Shown here piece by piece: positions 32,511 to 44,700 of a stretch of 64,000 nt of DNA. The notes beneath the pieces are model-generated. The model searched no databases and had not been told where the DNA came from. It was given only the letters and a program-made list of their open reading frames with translations. How positions within the stretch are numbered: position 1 is the stretch's first letter; each line of letters opens with the position of its first letter. Source of the stretch: Anticarsia gemmatalis (taxonomy: Eukaryota; Arthropoda; Insecta; Lepidoptera; Erebidae); NCBI RefSeq assembly GCF_050436995.1, contig NC_134770.1, positions 8,690,501 through 8,754,500 on the forward strand, given 5' to 3'. The position numbers and the translations under genes are program-made.

Positions 32511-33834
32511 CCGGTCAATTTAGACATTTGACCCACGACAAATTCAGGGGAAGCTGAAAATTCTTAAAATTGTTTAAATTATAATTATAAACATTGTCTT
32601 AAAAGTCCCAACCGATCCCATGTAAGGAAAAAATTTTAGCGGGGTAATAAGGTCCAAAAAATGAAATGAAGATTAAGAAGAATGAAGATATAACGATGCA
32701 AAAAATTGCAAGCGTCATAAACGCACACGTTTCCACGCCACCGACTTTACCACCAGTGGAAGGTTGCATGAATGACTTATAACAATCATCATGATACTTC
32801 GCTTCAGCAGCAACTAGATCATGTACAAAGTTGACTCGCGTAAACACAGTTTCTGCTGTAGCATCGGAACGAGTCCGAGCTGCTGCCAGAATTGAATCTT
32901 TCAACTTAAGTGTGCTTGCATGGAGAATTTTACGGCGATATCCCGGAGATTTTCTCCTCTCGCTCTCTTTTTTTGCTGCCTCACCGCAAAATAAGCATAA
33001 TTCTTTAAAACAAAAATCTGATGCACTTACACGTGATCTAGTACGAGGAGGGATTGCTGCCGATGTACTGGCTTCTTGTTCATCACGTTGCCTTTTTTTA
33101 GCTGACCCAATAGAATGCTTCCGAGTATAATTTTTACGACAACTTACGTGTATTGTCACAGATTTCTGTTTTTTAAGATATTCGGAAAATTCATCAGCTC
33201 GTTCGATACTTGCATCGATTAATGTCTTTAGACCACGTTCAACAGTAACAGTTTCACTTTCAGTCAAAAGTTTAGCACAAATAAAACAATATTCGGACAT
33301 TTTTATTTTGAAACTGAACAGAGAGACAGATGTTGCCTCAAGGTTACACTATTGTATGTATTAAGGGATCGAGTTTCATTATACCTGATATTCTCAGAAT
33401 AATACTCATGAGTATTTTATATTTTAAATGTAACTTAAAATCATCGACAGAAACATATTCTTACTTACATTACAGCTACAGAAAGTATATGGGTGAGGTA
33501 CTTAGGCATATTATGACGCTCGCAATTTTTTGCATCGTTATATCTCAGAAGCGGTGGCTTTTAGGGAAAAAATTATTGATACCTTTTTTATAGGAAATTC
33601 CCTGATCTACAAATTATGTCTGGGGTAATTTTGCGATAAAACTTACCGTTTTCAAGAAAATCGCGAAAAACTCATTTTTTGGACCTTATTACCCCGCTAA
33701 AATTTTTTCCTTACATGGGATCGGTTGGGACTTTTAAGACAATGTTTATAATTATAATTTAAACAATTTTAAGAATTTTCAGCTTCCCCTGAATTTGTCG
33801 TGGGTTTACTGATTTTTTGGTCTAATTTGACCGG
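32511..33834. mobile_element. DNA transposon with long terminal inverted repeats
   Basis: The outer ends are inverted copies: CCGGTCAATTTAGAC at 32511 and the complement of GTCTAATTTGACCGG ending at 33834. Long stretches of arm match, including CCCACGACAAATTCAGGGG and the segment complementary to AATTTTTTCCTTACATGGGA. The left arm (to about 32722) lacks about 130 bp that the right arm (about 33505-33834) retains. The interior encodes the broken ORF at 32599-33300. No transposase is recognised. Confidence 0.8.
32599..33300 (-). pseudogene. Truncated transposon-associated zinc-binding-like protein
   Basis: An intact frame of 233 residues begins MSEYCFICAKLL and has paired cysteine/histidine motifs (CFICAK; VHVSC; LCLFCG; YHDDCYKSF). 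These resemble the N-terminal region of long uncharacterised proteins found in many arthropod mobile elements. After about residue 190 (KSFMQPSTGGK) the frame runs into the left terminal inverted repeat, and the last 40 or so residues are translated from that repeat: MTLAIFCIVIS also appears, from the other arm, near 33510. The likely reading is a 3'-deleted copy whose natural continuation or intron was replaced by the arm. Activity is doubtful. Confidence 0.6.
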
Positions 33835-34254
33835 ACTAAAGGTTAAACTTAAAGTTATAGAAGGAAAGTTTAAAACTTCTAGTCATAAATTTAAAATAAA
33901 CTTTATTTTTAATTTGGTCGGTTAGTTGTTACTTTGTAACCTATCGGCTGTCCAAAACCAAAACCTAGCAAGTGCATCTGACCTAATTGTACAGGAGAAG
34001 ACCTGAAAGATTTTCTATTGCCATTTGGATTAGAATTACTTTTTTATACCTGTCTTGTTTCCTAATGAATAATTATAAATTGTTTTACTTTGTGGAATAG
34101 TAAAATTTAACATAAGTGCATTTAGACAATTTTTATGTGCCTTACTAATGACTATTTTAGATACTTCAAAATATGTATGATGTTTAACCAATAGCAAAAA
34201 CCTAGTAACATCTCTACCTAGGTTTTTCAATTGGTTTCTATAAACGTCCGCTTG

Positions 34255-34442
34255 GAACCATTCCCGTGTAAATCCCGATCCCTGGGAAACTCCGGGATAA
34301 AAAGTAGCTTATATGTTATTCTGGGTCTTCAGCTACCTACATACCAAATTTCATCGTAATCGGATCAGTAGTATTTGTGTGAAAGAGTAACAAACATACA
34401 TACATACAAACATACTCACAAACTTTCGCATTTATATTTATT
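34255..34442 (+). mobile_element. RTE-type LINE 3'-end fragment
   Basis: GGGATAAAAAGTAGCTTATATG, CATACCAAATTTCATCGTAATCGG and AACTTTCGCATTTATA in order form a very common lepidopteran non-LTR 3' tail. No coding sequence. Confidence 0.55.
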
Positions 34443-34499
34443 AGTCGGAAATGTCCGTTATACCTGGTTTCGCTGTAGCATTAACCATTGAGGCTGCAC

Positions 34500-34680
34500 A
34501 CGCGACAGAAACTTAAAAAATCAAGTAACTTCTCCCGTTTTCTCAACATTTCCTTTCACTGCTCTACTCCTACTGATTATAGCGCGATAAATAGTATATT
34601 TTGACGTGCCCAGGAGTATGAAGTATAACTGTAGCAAGTTTCGTTAAAATCCGTCGAGTAGTTTTTGTTTCTATCTATAC
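34500..34680 (+). mobile_element. Non-LTR 3'-end fragment, second type
   Basis: CCTACTGATTATAGCGCGATAA and AAATCCGTCGAGTAGTTTTTG belong to another widespread 3' tail. It directly precedes the element at 34693. Confidence 0.45.
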
Positions 34681-34692
34681 TATAATACTATC

Positions 34693-34914
34693 TGTACTAA
34701 TATTATAAAGCTGAAGAATTTGTTGTCTGTATGTTTGAACGTGCTAATCTCAGGAACTACTGGTCCGATTTGACAAATTCTTTCAGTGTTAGATAGCCCA
34801 TATATCCAGAAAGACCAATGGGAGCAGAGTACTAGTCAAAAATGTTACAAAAACGGGGAAAATCATGACCCATTCTTTCTTATGTGACGCAAGCGAAGTT
34901 GCACGGGTCAGCTA
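34693..34914 (+). mobile_element. Helitron-like repeat, subfamily 2
   Basis: It begins near TAATATTATAAAGCTGAAG and contains CAGGAACTACTGGTCCGATTT. It ends TGACGCAAGCGAAGTTGCAC, then GGGTCAGCTA. The final CTAG reads CTAT. Confidence 0.75.
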
Positions 34915-35634
34915 TAAAGAATATGCAGACAGATAGACCGACAGACAGACAAACAGACAGACAAACAAATATTTTGTATTGTATTTAAGAATAAAATAAA
35001 CAACATTATTTACATTCGCAGCGGTCCGCATGGTGACTTACTATTTTTTTGCTTTTACTATTGCTATATACCTCAGTAGTTTTTTAAACAAAGCACGGGA
35101 CGTTTCCAAGATTAAAAACCTAGTAAAATACCAATTCCAAATTCAAAAGCCTAGTAAGTTCAATTCGCAAATTCAAAAACCTAGCATGTATAGTACTTGA
35201 TAGGATTTTGAACTTGGAAATGTTACTTACTAGGTTTTAGATTTTGTAACCTCCGAGTACGAATGGCACTTGCTAGGTTTAAGCATGTTCATAACTTTGA
35301 TTCTATATAAGATAGAAATACAGGTGTTTTTGGAAAAGACGCAGCAAAAAATTTTAGAAATATTGGTTAAAGAAAAGGTGTTTGAGTAAAAATGTCCCTT
35401 GCTAGGTTTTGGTTTTGGACAGCCGCTATGTCATGCCTGGTCGCTGCTGTCAATCTTGTCATTCTGACGTATGACACGTCTTGTCTGCTTGACAGCTTTG
35501 GATGTATACGCGAGCTTATTTATATTAAAATAATTATAAACTCAAAAGAGAAATCATGAGAGTTTAAAAAGTTTACAAACAATACATCGTTGATAATGAA
35601 TTATCTACTATATCGTAGAATATCAGGCGACGTC

Positions 35635-37278
35635 ATGGCACAGAGGAGGCAGATGTAAGTAGAGACGGAGAGATTTGTTTACTTTATTCAGTTTGATACT
35701 GATTAACTGTGCTTGCATATTAATGCTTTCAGGTTGAGGAGCTCCGTCACTCAAATAAACATGCTTGCAGACTATATGGTAACCAACAAAGATTTTGCTA
35801 ATGCCACGGGTGCATACGACGGCACTGCCGGCGCCAAGAAAGCGGCTGTCGAGTGGGAGGCACTGCGCCAACGACTCAACCAATACGGAGTTGATAAAAC
35901 TGTTGTACAATGGAAGCAGGCGAGTGTAGTCGCTCTACATGACTAGTTAAGCAGGATTAGTAATATAATAAATGAACAAACTGTCCACTTGTGCAGACTT
36001 GGCGAGACCTCAAGAGAAAAGCTCGTTGGGCTGTCAGCAAAAACAAGGATCAGATACCAGTGGTCTCAGACATAACATACAAAATACTAGAAACCATGAG
36101 CTCAGCTAGCATGGAGTACCCCGTCAGTGTGGAGGAAGACAAGCCACCTGCTGACCGAGTAAGTATCTGTTTGTTAAGTATTATGTATGACAACACAGGG
36201 ACTGAACTTAATTATGCTTATGAAGGCAATTACAATGAATATAAATATTTTTATTTTCCTGGAATGGCTAAACTTATGTGATTTGCTCAGCAGAGATCAT
36301 TGTATTAAACCTGTTGTTGTTGCAATATTTCAGGTGCTATGTGACTGGAATGATGAAAACTCTATCCTAAAAGATAATGGCGCTGAAAGTGATCACAATA
36401 GGTACATCTATCATCTTTATATTTATCAAACATATGTGTTTACAAATCACATGTCAGGGAATTTCCTCCAACTATAAAAATGAGTTGTTAATTTCTTTGA
36501 TTTATGCCATTAGAATATATCTCACACATATTCCATAACTTCTAGTCAAGGAAGTTTGTAAGGATCCTACCAAGTGGCATTCTTTGGTCTCTGCCTACCC
36601 CTTTGGAAAGGAGTAATATTATATATGTATGTACCTAGAGGAGGCACAGAGACATTGCCTGGATGTAGAAATATTATAGAGTAAAATAAATAACATAACT
36701 TTTATTATTTTACAGACAAAATGATGATGGCAACAGTGATGCATCATCTACACCGGATGAGGAAGAAAACAAAACATCTTTAGTACAAGTTATAGTACCT
36801 CAAAAAGATTATGAAGTGGGCACATCTGACAAATCTCAAAATGGTAATTTATGTTTGATTATGAACGTCTATTATATATATTTTCATAGTTGTTTGAAAT
36901 AGTCACAATTAACCTAATGGTACCTTTACACTTACTGTTTACTTTTTAGATCCTCTACTAGCACCTCAACCGAAAAACTCATCGGAGCGAGGGCGGCGGT
37001 CTCACCTCGCCACGACGCGGCGTCGACGACTGCTGCTGGCTCACAGGAGAAGGACACAGAACATATTTCAGCAGACATCAAATGACCTGGTGTCCCTCGA
37101 GCACCGCCGTCTCCGATTTGAGGAAGAGCGAGACAGAAGACTACACGAGAGGGAGATGGAGAGACTAAAATTAGAATTGCAGAGAATTGAAGTGCAACGC
37201 AATCATAATGAACTTTTACAACACTTAGTCAATATTGCTCAAAATGCTTGTGAATTATTACAAAGAAATTTACCATGA
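35635..37278 (+). CDS. Myb/SANT-like DNA-binding domain protein
   Basis: Six proposed exons, 35635-35654, 35733-35919, 35997-36158, 36334-36401, 36716-36843 and 36950-37278, give 297 residues. Residues of about 8-85 form a Myb/SANT-like helix-turn-helix domain of the Zeste/MSANTD type: NMLADYMVTNKDFAN, then KKAAVEWEALRQRLNQYG, then VVQWKQTWRDLKRKAR, with the spaced tryptophans expected of that fold. A Ser/Asp/Glu-rich linker follows, then a basic patch (TTRRRRLLLAHRRR). A C-terminal coiled coil (HRRLRFEEERDRRLHERE to QRIEVQRNHNELLQHLVN) probably mediates oligomerisation. Nuclear DNA binding is inferred from the family; the target is unknown. Intron 2 appears to use a GC donor (CAG|GCGAGT). 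Start chosen because MAQRRQM joins in frame to the domain. Such proteins are often derived from transposon genes, but intron structure and length argue for a host gene. AATAAA lies at 37705. Confidence 0.82.
36536..36640 (+). mobile_element. Short interspersed repeat in intron 4
   Basis: Related to the reversed fragment at 785-850 through GCATTCTTTGGTCTCTG. It lies inside intron 4 of the SANT gene. Confidence 0.45.
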
Positions 37279-37360
37279 ATATTAAAATAATACTAGGTAC
37301 ACAGATATTTTTCCGCTTTGTCGTGTGACAAATGTATTATACAATCCCACATTATCTATA

Positions 37361-37626
37361 CTAATATAATAAAGCTGAAGAGTTTGTTTGTTTGTTTGTT
37401 TGTTTGTTTGAACGCGCTAATCTCAGGAACTACTGATCCGATTTGAAAAATTATTTCAGTGTAAATAAGCTATCTAAGCTTATTTATTGAGGAAGGCTAT
37501 AGGCTATATATCATCACGCTACAACCAATAGGAGCGGAGTAGCAACGAGAAATGTTACAAAAACGGGGAAAAATTATGACGCATTCTCTCTTATGTGACG
37601 CAAGCGAAGTTGCGCGGGTCAGCTAG
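37361..37626 (+). mobile_element. Helitron-like repeat, subfamily 2, with (GTTT)n
   Basis: It begins near CTAATATAATAAAGCTG, has a (GTTT)n tract, and ends GCGCGGGTCAGCTAG. It lies in the 3' flank or 3' UTR of the SANT gene, before the AATAAA at 37705-37710, so it may be transcribed with it. Confidence 0.85.
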
Positions 37627-38385
37627 TGGTATTAGACACAAGAAACAACATTGGGAAAGATAAATTATTGCTATATATGTAATAGTATAGGTAGAGCCTC
37701 TAACAATAAATATGTATGTTACTAAATGCTTTATTTATCACTTATACGAACGAGGCGTCGCCGCGTCGGTGACAAAATGTCCCTTATGTATGATAAAAGT
37801 GGTACTAACAGTGGATAATTTATAATGAAATGTGTAAAGTTTTAGTTTTAAGATTTTTTGATACCACTGCTTAGTGAACTTACAATGTCATATTATAAAT
37901 AAGCTTGAGTAACTTACCATAATTTCGCAGCAGACAAAATTAAACTTACTGCAAGAAAATGAAGAGTACTCAAGATAATATAGTAAATTCGGGACAATTA
38001 CTGTCCTTCTTGGTATCATGACCAATGCTTTTCCATAAGCAGTTTACTCGGTTTATTTATTTATTCCTTTATAATAATATGATCTACGCAGTGTTCCTTG
38101 TGGTAATTTATAGTCTGTATACTCAATAATCATAGTTTTGTTATATTATCTGTGGTCAATCGAATTGACGTCAAACTCAACTCAATGTCAGTTGTAAAAA
38201 ACAATATGGCTGAATAAAAATGACAATTTGACAAATAGACCATGTTGTAAATGATGTTGTAACAAATATATTCTGTTAAACAGTGATACCGTAGTTTGTT
38301 AATAGTGAGATCGTAGTTAGTACAGTTGGTAGTATATTAAATGCAAAGTATATTAGTGTTGAAGTGTGTGAAGTAGTGGTTGCGC
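37627..38385. other. Spacer between the SANT gene and RBM25
   Basis: No gene is seen. AATAAA at 37705-37710 is the best polyadenylation signal for the upstream gene. The RBM25 promoter should lie in the right half, but no TATA box is evident. Confidence 0.5.
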
Positions 38386-38481
38386 ATGTACGCGTCACCG
38401 GTGGAAGTGGCAGTGGTCGTTGTCGAGGAGCTGGCGTCGGAGCGCACCAGTGGCAGCTGTGAGCGCGGTGTACAGCGGTAA
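38386..38481 (+). promoter_or_regulatory. Possible upstream ORF of RBM25
   Basis: An ATG at 38386 opens a 31-codon frame ending TAA at 38479-38481, one base before the RBM25 ATG at 38483 (TAAGATG). If the transcript starts upstream of 38386, ribosomes would terminate and could reinitiate immediately at the main start. The transcript start is not known from sequence. Confidence 0.4.
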
Positions 38482-38482
38482 G

Positions 38483-41400
38483 ATGTCGTTCCCGCCTCGG
38501 CCGCCGCTCGTGCCGTATGGGATCGCGCCGGGTGTGGTCACCATGCCGATGCCAACACACGTAAGTTTGATGGCTCTAACCTCACAGCTCTCAGCCTCAC
38601 AGCCAGTCCTCCACAGGTGCTGCTCGCCCGAGTGACTCGATGTCTACTGCGTACTCGCTCAACACTTACGACTTGTCCCTTGGCTCTTGCATTACTGGTG
38701 GCCATTGTCCCGACTTGCTCATGTTGTCAAGATTACCTATTAATGTTGTGTTTATTAATGATGTAGTATGTTTATTAGTATGTCTACCCAGACAGTTCAA
38801 TCTGTTAGTTATAACACTTATAACTGATTGTAGTAAAACAGTAAATGCAACTAGATAAAAACAAGTGTAGTTACTCAAGTATCTCTATTAACTACATAAC
38901 TGCTACCTCAGTCTAGCTACATCCATCTTGTAAGTTGTATTATTTTTTATCAAGGTTTCTGTTGGATATTTTTTTTTTACAATGATAGGCACTGTCAACT
39001 GTTTTATTTGTTATTAGTTTGCATATTATCTGAATCGTCTATTTATTCCACTATTTAAAAGGATGTAAAAATTTGTTTATAGATAATTCTCAAGCCATTA
39101 TATTATTTATAGATACATAATAATGATGCTGCTATAACCAAACATGCATGTAAACAAACTCTGGGCTCAGCAGTCTAGTTGCACTCATAATATTATCCAT
39201 TCGGAAAAATCCCTTTACATAGTGGATATATATACAGAGTGGATAGATTTTATAACAGCTTTGTGAGCACCGAGTATGTTCTGATTGAAACTCATATGTA
39301 GTATGCATAGTTGTATTGATGTCAATATGACTGTGTGAATGACTGGTATGCTTGTAAGTTTTATGTTCAATTCATTTATTATTAGACTCTTGTTTGATTT
39401 ATGTGTGTCACATTCACTCATAACATATCAATAGTATTTATATCTTTGATTTATGTATGTAGCTTAGTAGGTATTTAACATCTCATCTAATCATTCATCT
39501 TTCCATCATGAATTATTATGTGTTCTTAACACATGTCACAGATTGGTAACTGTGATGTGTTACCCTTGCAAACATTATAACAGATACTGTTATAGATTCA
39601 AGGGAAATATTTAAATAACTTCTAATATAATTATTTTCAGGTTCCAACAACACATGCCTGTGTACCTATCTAGTTGTGAGACAATTGTTTATAGTGGAAC
39701 ATTGTTAATCAGAGGACAGCTTAAAAATATTCCTCTTGGTCTTACTTCTATATACCATCTGTTTAGTTCAGCAATTTGACTCAAGATGAGTCAATTATAT
39801 AAAAATAGATTATTTATGCTAAGAATTCTAAAATTCTAACCAACAAGTATTGCAAAGCTACTCATCGGCAATATATTTTCAAAAAATTGTAAATTACTTA
39901 TCGGTCGTAAGGTTTATACCATACAGGTAGTTCACCACTTGGTTAAGGTCGAAAAGTCTGATAGTTGCTCTATCAACCTAGACTACCCTACTAGAGCAAA
40001 TTAAATAGGGCAATTGGTAAGAGTTTATATTTATAAGAGTATTTTATGTGTGTGCAGGTGATGGTGGGCGCTTACGGCGCGAGCGCGGGCGCGGTGGGCG
40101 GCGCGGCGCGTGGCGCGCTGCTGCCCGCTCCCGCCGCGCAGGGCAAGGCCGTCATAGCGCGCCCACCTACTAGGAATACAAACGGAGGCAAAGATTCTGA
40201 AGGTCCACCGGTCACAGTTTTTATTGGTGAGCACCCTTTCCTTTCTGCGACGAACAGTGTTAACGATATGACGATAGTGACGACATTGACGGTGCACAAG
40301 CTCGCACATGTACATCCATATCCTTGCTCGATTTTAACAAAACGTGATTGTTTTCAGGAAATATTTCGTCTCGCGCCCCGGACGCTATGATCCGTTCGTT
40401 ATTGAGCGCGTGCGGTCCAGTGCTCTCGTGGAAGCGCGTCTCCACGTTCGGTTTCAGCGAATTCGCGAGCCCGGAGGCCGCCTTGCGATGCGTGAGGCTA
40501 CTCAATAACAGACCCGTCGCGGACAAACAACTGTTGGCGCGGACAGATGGAAAAATGCAAGCACTCGTCGATACATATAAGAGTGAGTATCGCGGATCAC
40601 GTAACCGAAACGAGTTTACGAAGAAGGCATCACGTTCGTGCTATACTGTACTACGTAACTCGCTCACTCGTTACAGCGGAGCAGCGGTCCCGCCTGGGGC
40701 AGGAGGAGGGCGCGCCGGGCACCGAGGGCGAGAGCTCGTACCTGGACGCGCGCCAGCGGGCGATGGACGACAACGCCGAGCGCCGCCTGGCGCAGATCAT
40801 GCGCGACTACCAGGACGACATCAACAACTACGAGATGCTGCAGAAAGGTCGGTGCGCTCGGCAGTGCGGCTACTAGTGACCACTAGGCGCGTGCCAATAA
40901 TACTGCTAATACTGACGGACTCGCGTTGCGCTCACAGAGGAGGCGATATCGAAGACGGCGCGCGTGCTGGAGGAGGCGGACATCTCGGAGGAGAAGCGCG
41001 ACGTGATCCATCGCGAGATCGGCAAGTTCCGCGAGAGCATGAAGGTGAGGCCTCACCGTCCTCCCCCACCCCTCCCTCGCGGCCCGCCTGCATACATACC
41101 ACTGATTAATCTCGCCAGGGAGCCGAACGCAGACATCCTAGTTATATTTTTTGTAGGGTTTTATGTGGATCGGTTCGTTCAAGCATCGCTTTATTACACT
41201 CGATATTTAACTGAGACCTAATTATGGTTGAATTGTTATTTTAACTTAAATTTCACTTTTATTTTATATCAATACAATAGTGATCTTTATGCATTATTAT
41301 ATGTGATATGATCATTTCTGTCGAGGTTTTATATTCGGGCATCGAACGTGCTCAAAAATCCATCGTTCTTTTGAACATATAATTTTTTATGATCGTTTTA

Positions 41401-41752
41401 AAAGTACAATTAAGTGGAATGCCACGATCGACCCGTGATATAGGACGGGGGAGAGTCAGTGCGTCGTACGGGTGCGAAGACGTAGCGAGTAGCGGTGTTG
41501 TACGTAATAAAGCGTTGCTGATACTGATTGTTGTTGTTCACTGACGTCTGACGTGTGACGTCTGGTCGCGTCGCGCGCTAGGTGCTGCCCGCTGTCGCCG
41601 CGCGCCGCTCACGGTGAGTCGTTGTTGTGTACACACACACACACACACACACACATAGACACAAACACACACACACATAGACACAAACACACACACAGAC
41701 ACAAACACACACACAGACACAAACACACACACACACACACACATAGACACAA

Positions 41753-41783
<31 letters not shown>

Positions 41784-44700
41784 CACAAACACACACACAC
41801 ACACACACACACATAGACACAAACACACACACACATAGACACAAACACACACACAGACACAAACACACACACAGACACAAACACACACACACACACACAC
41901 ATAGACACAAACACACACACATACACATAGACACAAACACACACACATACACATAGACACAAACACACACACACACACACACATAGACACAAACACACAC
42001 ACACACATAGACACAAACACACACACATAGACACAAACACACACACATAGACACAAACACACACACACACACACACATAGACACAAACACACACACACCC
42101 ATCTAAATCTAATTAGAGTCACGTGCGACTGACCACCGCTGCACCGTCAGCCCTTGTATAGGCATAATCGTCCTTCTCTTCTTTTCTTGTAATTTATCTG
42201 TACAGAGTGAACGTACGAACAGACGGTACTCACAATACACCAACTTATGTATTATGAACATAGAGGCTAATGTCGATAATTTCAAATTCTACTTAACGCC
42301 TTCAAAACTGACATATATATAAAAATACATAATATGTCAAACTCGAGTCATGTGATCTTATACTATTTCAATGCAAGTTATAATGTTACCTAAATAACGT
42401 GTCTGGATCTCTGTACAGTAAGGAGTGGTCGGTCTGTCCCCGTTTGTTACATGTGGATCGCAGTAGTCGCACTGTCGACGGTTGCATGCATGTCGTACCG
42501 CGTCAGGACTCGTCTCGACGTCTATTACCTTCGCGAACGTGTACTGTCTCCTGACGGTGTCTATAATGAGTTTGCATTGTCGAGCGCGGGCCTCCTCGCA
42601 TTGACCGTCGAGCGAACTCGGCGGCACGCACTCGGACACTCCGTCAGTCGGCTCGTTCAGTTGCGCGCGATCACTCATGTATCAAGTATATCTGATGTAT
42701 CCGGTAGAGTGCGGTGCCGCGAGTTCGCCGGAGTCCTCCGCCGTGGATGCGCGCGGTCTCCGTTGCACTGGGTTTTTGTATGATGGTAACATTGTAAGGT
42801 TGTATGTAAGCTGCGGGCCCCGTCCGAGCGGAGCGCGACCCGCCCTCCGCGACGACGACCGCCGGTCGCGACTTCACATTCGTGAGTTGTGGACGAGCGA
42901 CCCGCGCCGAACAACACACACTCGTATTATCAATGTCATATTTATTGGAATACATTTAGAGATATGAGCTCTGACCGTTGGTACTTGCGGTGTTGCCTAT
43001 CCAGGTGATAGTGTCAAGTGGTACTTTGTTGATGTAGAGTATACGTTGTACGTATGTTGGGTGTAGCGCGTGTGTGGTGTCCGGGTCGCGATGTAATAAA
43101 TGAGTCGCCGCGTCGAGGGAGCTTCGCATCGCGCCGCGCCGCCTCGCCCCGCGCCGCACCGCACCGCTCCGCTCCGCACGCAGTCAGTAAGTAACCGGGA
43201 GGAGGGACCACGTGAGACTACTCCTCCACAGAGATGCCTGTGAGTTTCTGACTGGTCGTTCGCTACGACACTCTGTAGTGAGCTGCCTGTTGTAGATCAC
43301 ACTCAACATAAAAAAATCCAAAATGCCTTTGTTTCTCGCTAGAGTAAACGTCAAATATGCAGTGTTCAATGTTATTGTGCCTAGATAACGCAATGTTGAT
43401 AAATAACATAGATGTAACTATTATACAAAATTATTAAAATAAAATTGTAAAATCAGTTGTAAAAGCAGAGTTTAAAAAGTAAACTAAGTTGACACACGGG
43501 TGAGAGTCAATCGTTTACGTGTGAGGCTCGCTACAGCGGTCGAGTAGTGCGTGCGCGTCGTGTGTGATGATGCGTGGAGTCGTGTGATGATGTGTGGTGA
43601 CGTGTGATGATGTGCGGTGATGCGTGTGGTGAAGCGTGGTGTTGTGATGGTGTAGTGAGATGTAGTGGCGCGTGGTGAGTAGGTGGCGATTTTCAGATGC
43701 GGATGGCAGCGCGGCGCCGGCGGCTGCAGTTACCGCTCGTACTAGACTCGTGTGTACGTGTACGTGGTAGCGCGCCCCTCCACCGTCAATCGTATGAAAT
43801 ATCTGCTTGATTGACTTAACCACCGACGGCGCGTCCACGCTCACACGCTCGCCCGTCCCGCTCCTCCCCGCTCCCGCCCGCCCCGCCCCGCCACTCCCCG
43901 CGACCACACGTCGTACCGCGACGCGACGCGGCGGACGACAGAGCGCGTGAGGGCGGACGCGTCGTCGACTATTTCTTTCATAAAACATTGGTGTGCGTAC
44001 TCGGCGGAGATCCGCACGACGGCACGTACCGGTAGTGCGCTCCCACCGCGCGCGCCGCACCCGCGCTCGCACTCGCCGCACTCGCCTCCCCGTAGACGAA
44101 TAACAAATATATAGTCCCATCGACGTGCGCGTAGTCATCTCTCGAGGGGCTTTTAACGTGTCACTCGACCGTCGGAAACGCTCGATCGGACGGCGGCGAG
44201 TGCACGGCGAGAGCGGGCGCGCCGGGCCGCGTGCGGGGGGCGCGCGCCGCTCACCGCCACGTTTGACGCAGGAGGAGGCCGACGTGGTGGTGCGGCGCAA
44301 GCGGGACAAGGACGACAAGGAGCGGCCCGACAAAGAGCGCGAGCGCGACCGCGACCGCGAGCGCGCCGCCTCGCGGGACAAGGAGCGCCGCGACGACAAG
44401 GAGCGCGAGCGCCGCGACGACAAGGACCGCGAGCGCGACAAGGAGCGCCGGCGGCGGAGCACGTCCAGGTACCGTCCGCCGATCCAACCGTTACAGCGTA
44501 ACGAACCTAGAGTGTATCGATGACGCGGCGGCTCGGTTACAGAGGCAAGGATCGTCGCGAGGAGCGCGACAAAGAGCGGGAACGAGAACGCGAGGAGAGG
44601 GAGCGGGACAGAGAACGAGAGCGCGAGCGGGAGAGAGAACGAGAAAGGTGAATTGCATATTTATTTAACTATTAACACAGTTTTTGATGACCCCGACCAC

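Larger units (their letters stand above)
33835..35634. other. Repeat-rich spacer upstream of the SANT gene
   Basis: No gene is supported. Several copies of an ACCTAGCAAGTG/ACTAGGTTTT-like word occur between 33960 and 35410, marking another degraded repeat with short motif CTAGGTTTTGG in both orientations. Confidence 0.5.

Noticed and set aside
33330..33593. 87-residue plus-strand ORF
   Set aside because: Runs from non-coding DNA into the right transposon arm; no domain, and it shares its tail with the opposite arm.
41538..42122. Cys/Val-rich minus-strand ORFs
   Set aside because: Translation of the CA minisatellite in RBM25 intron 5; all frames open.
43515..44462. 315-residue minus-strand Arg/Ser-rich ORF
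   Set aside because: Antisense to RBM25 exon 6 and intron 5 repeats; no splice context or domain.
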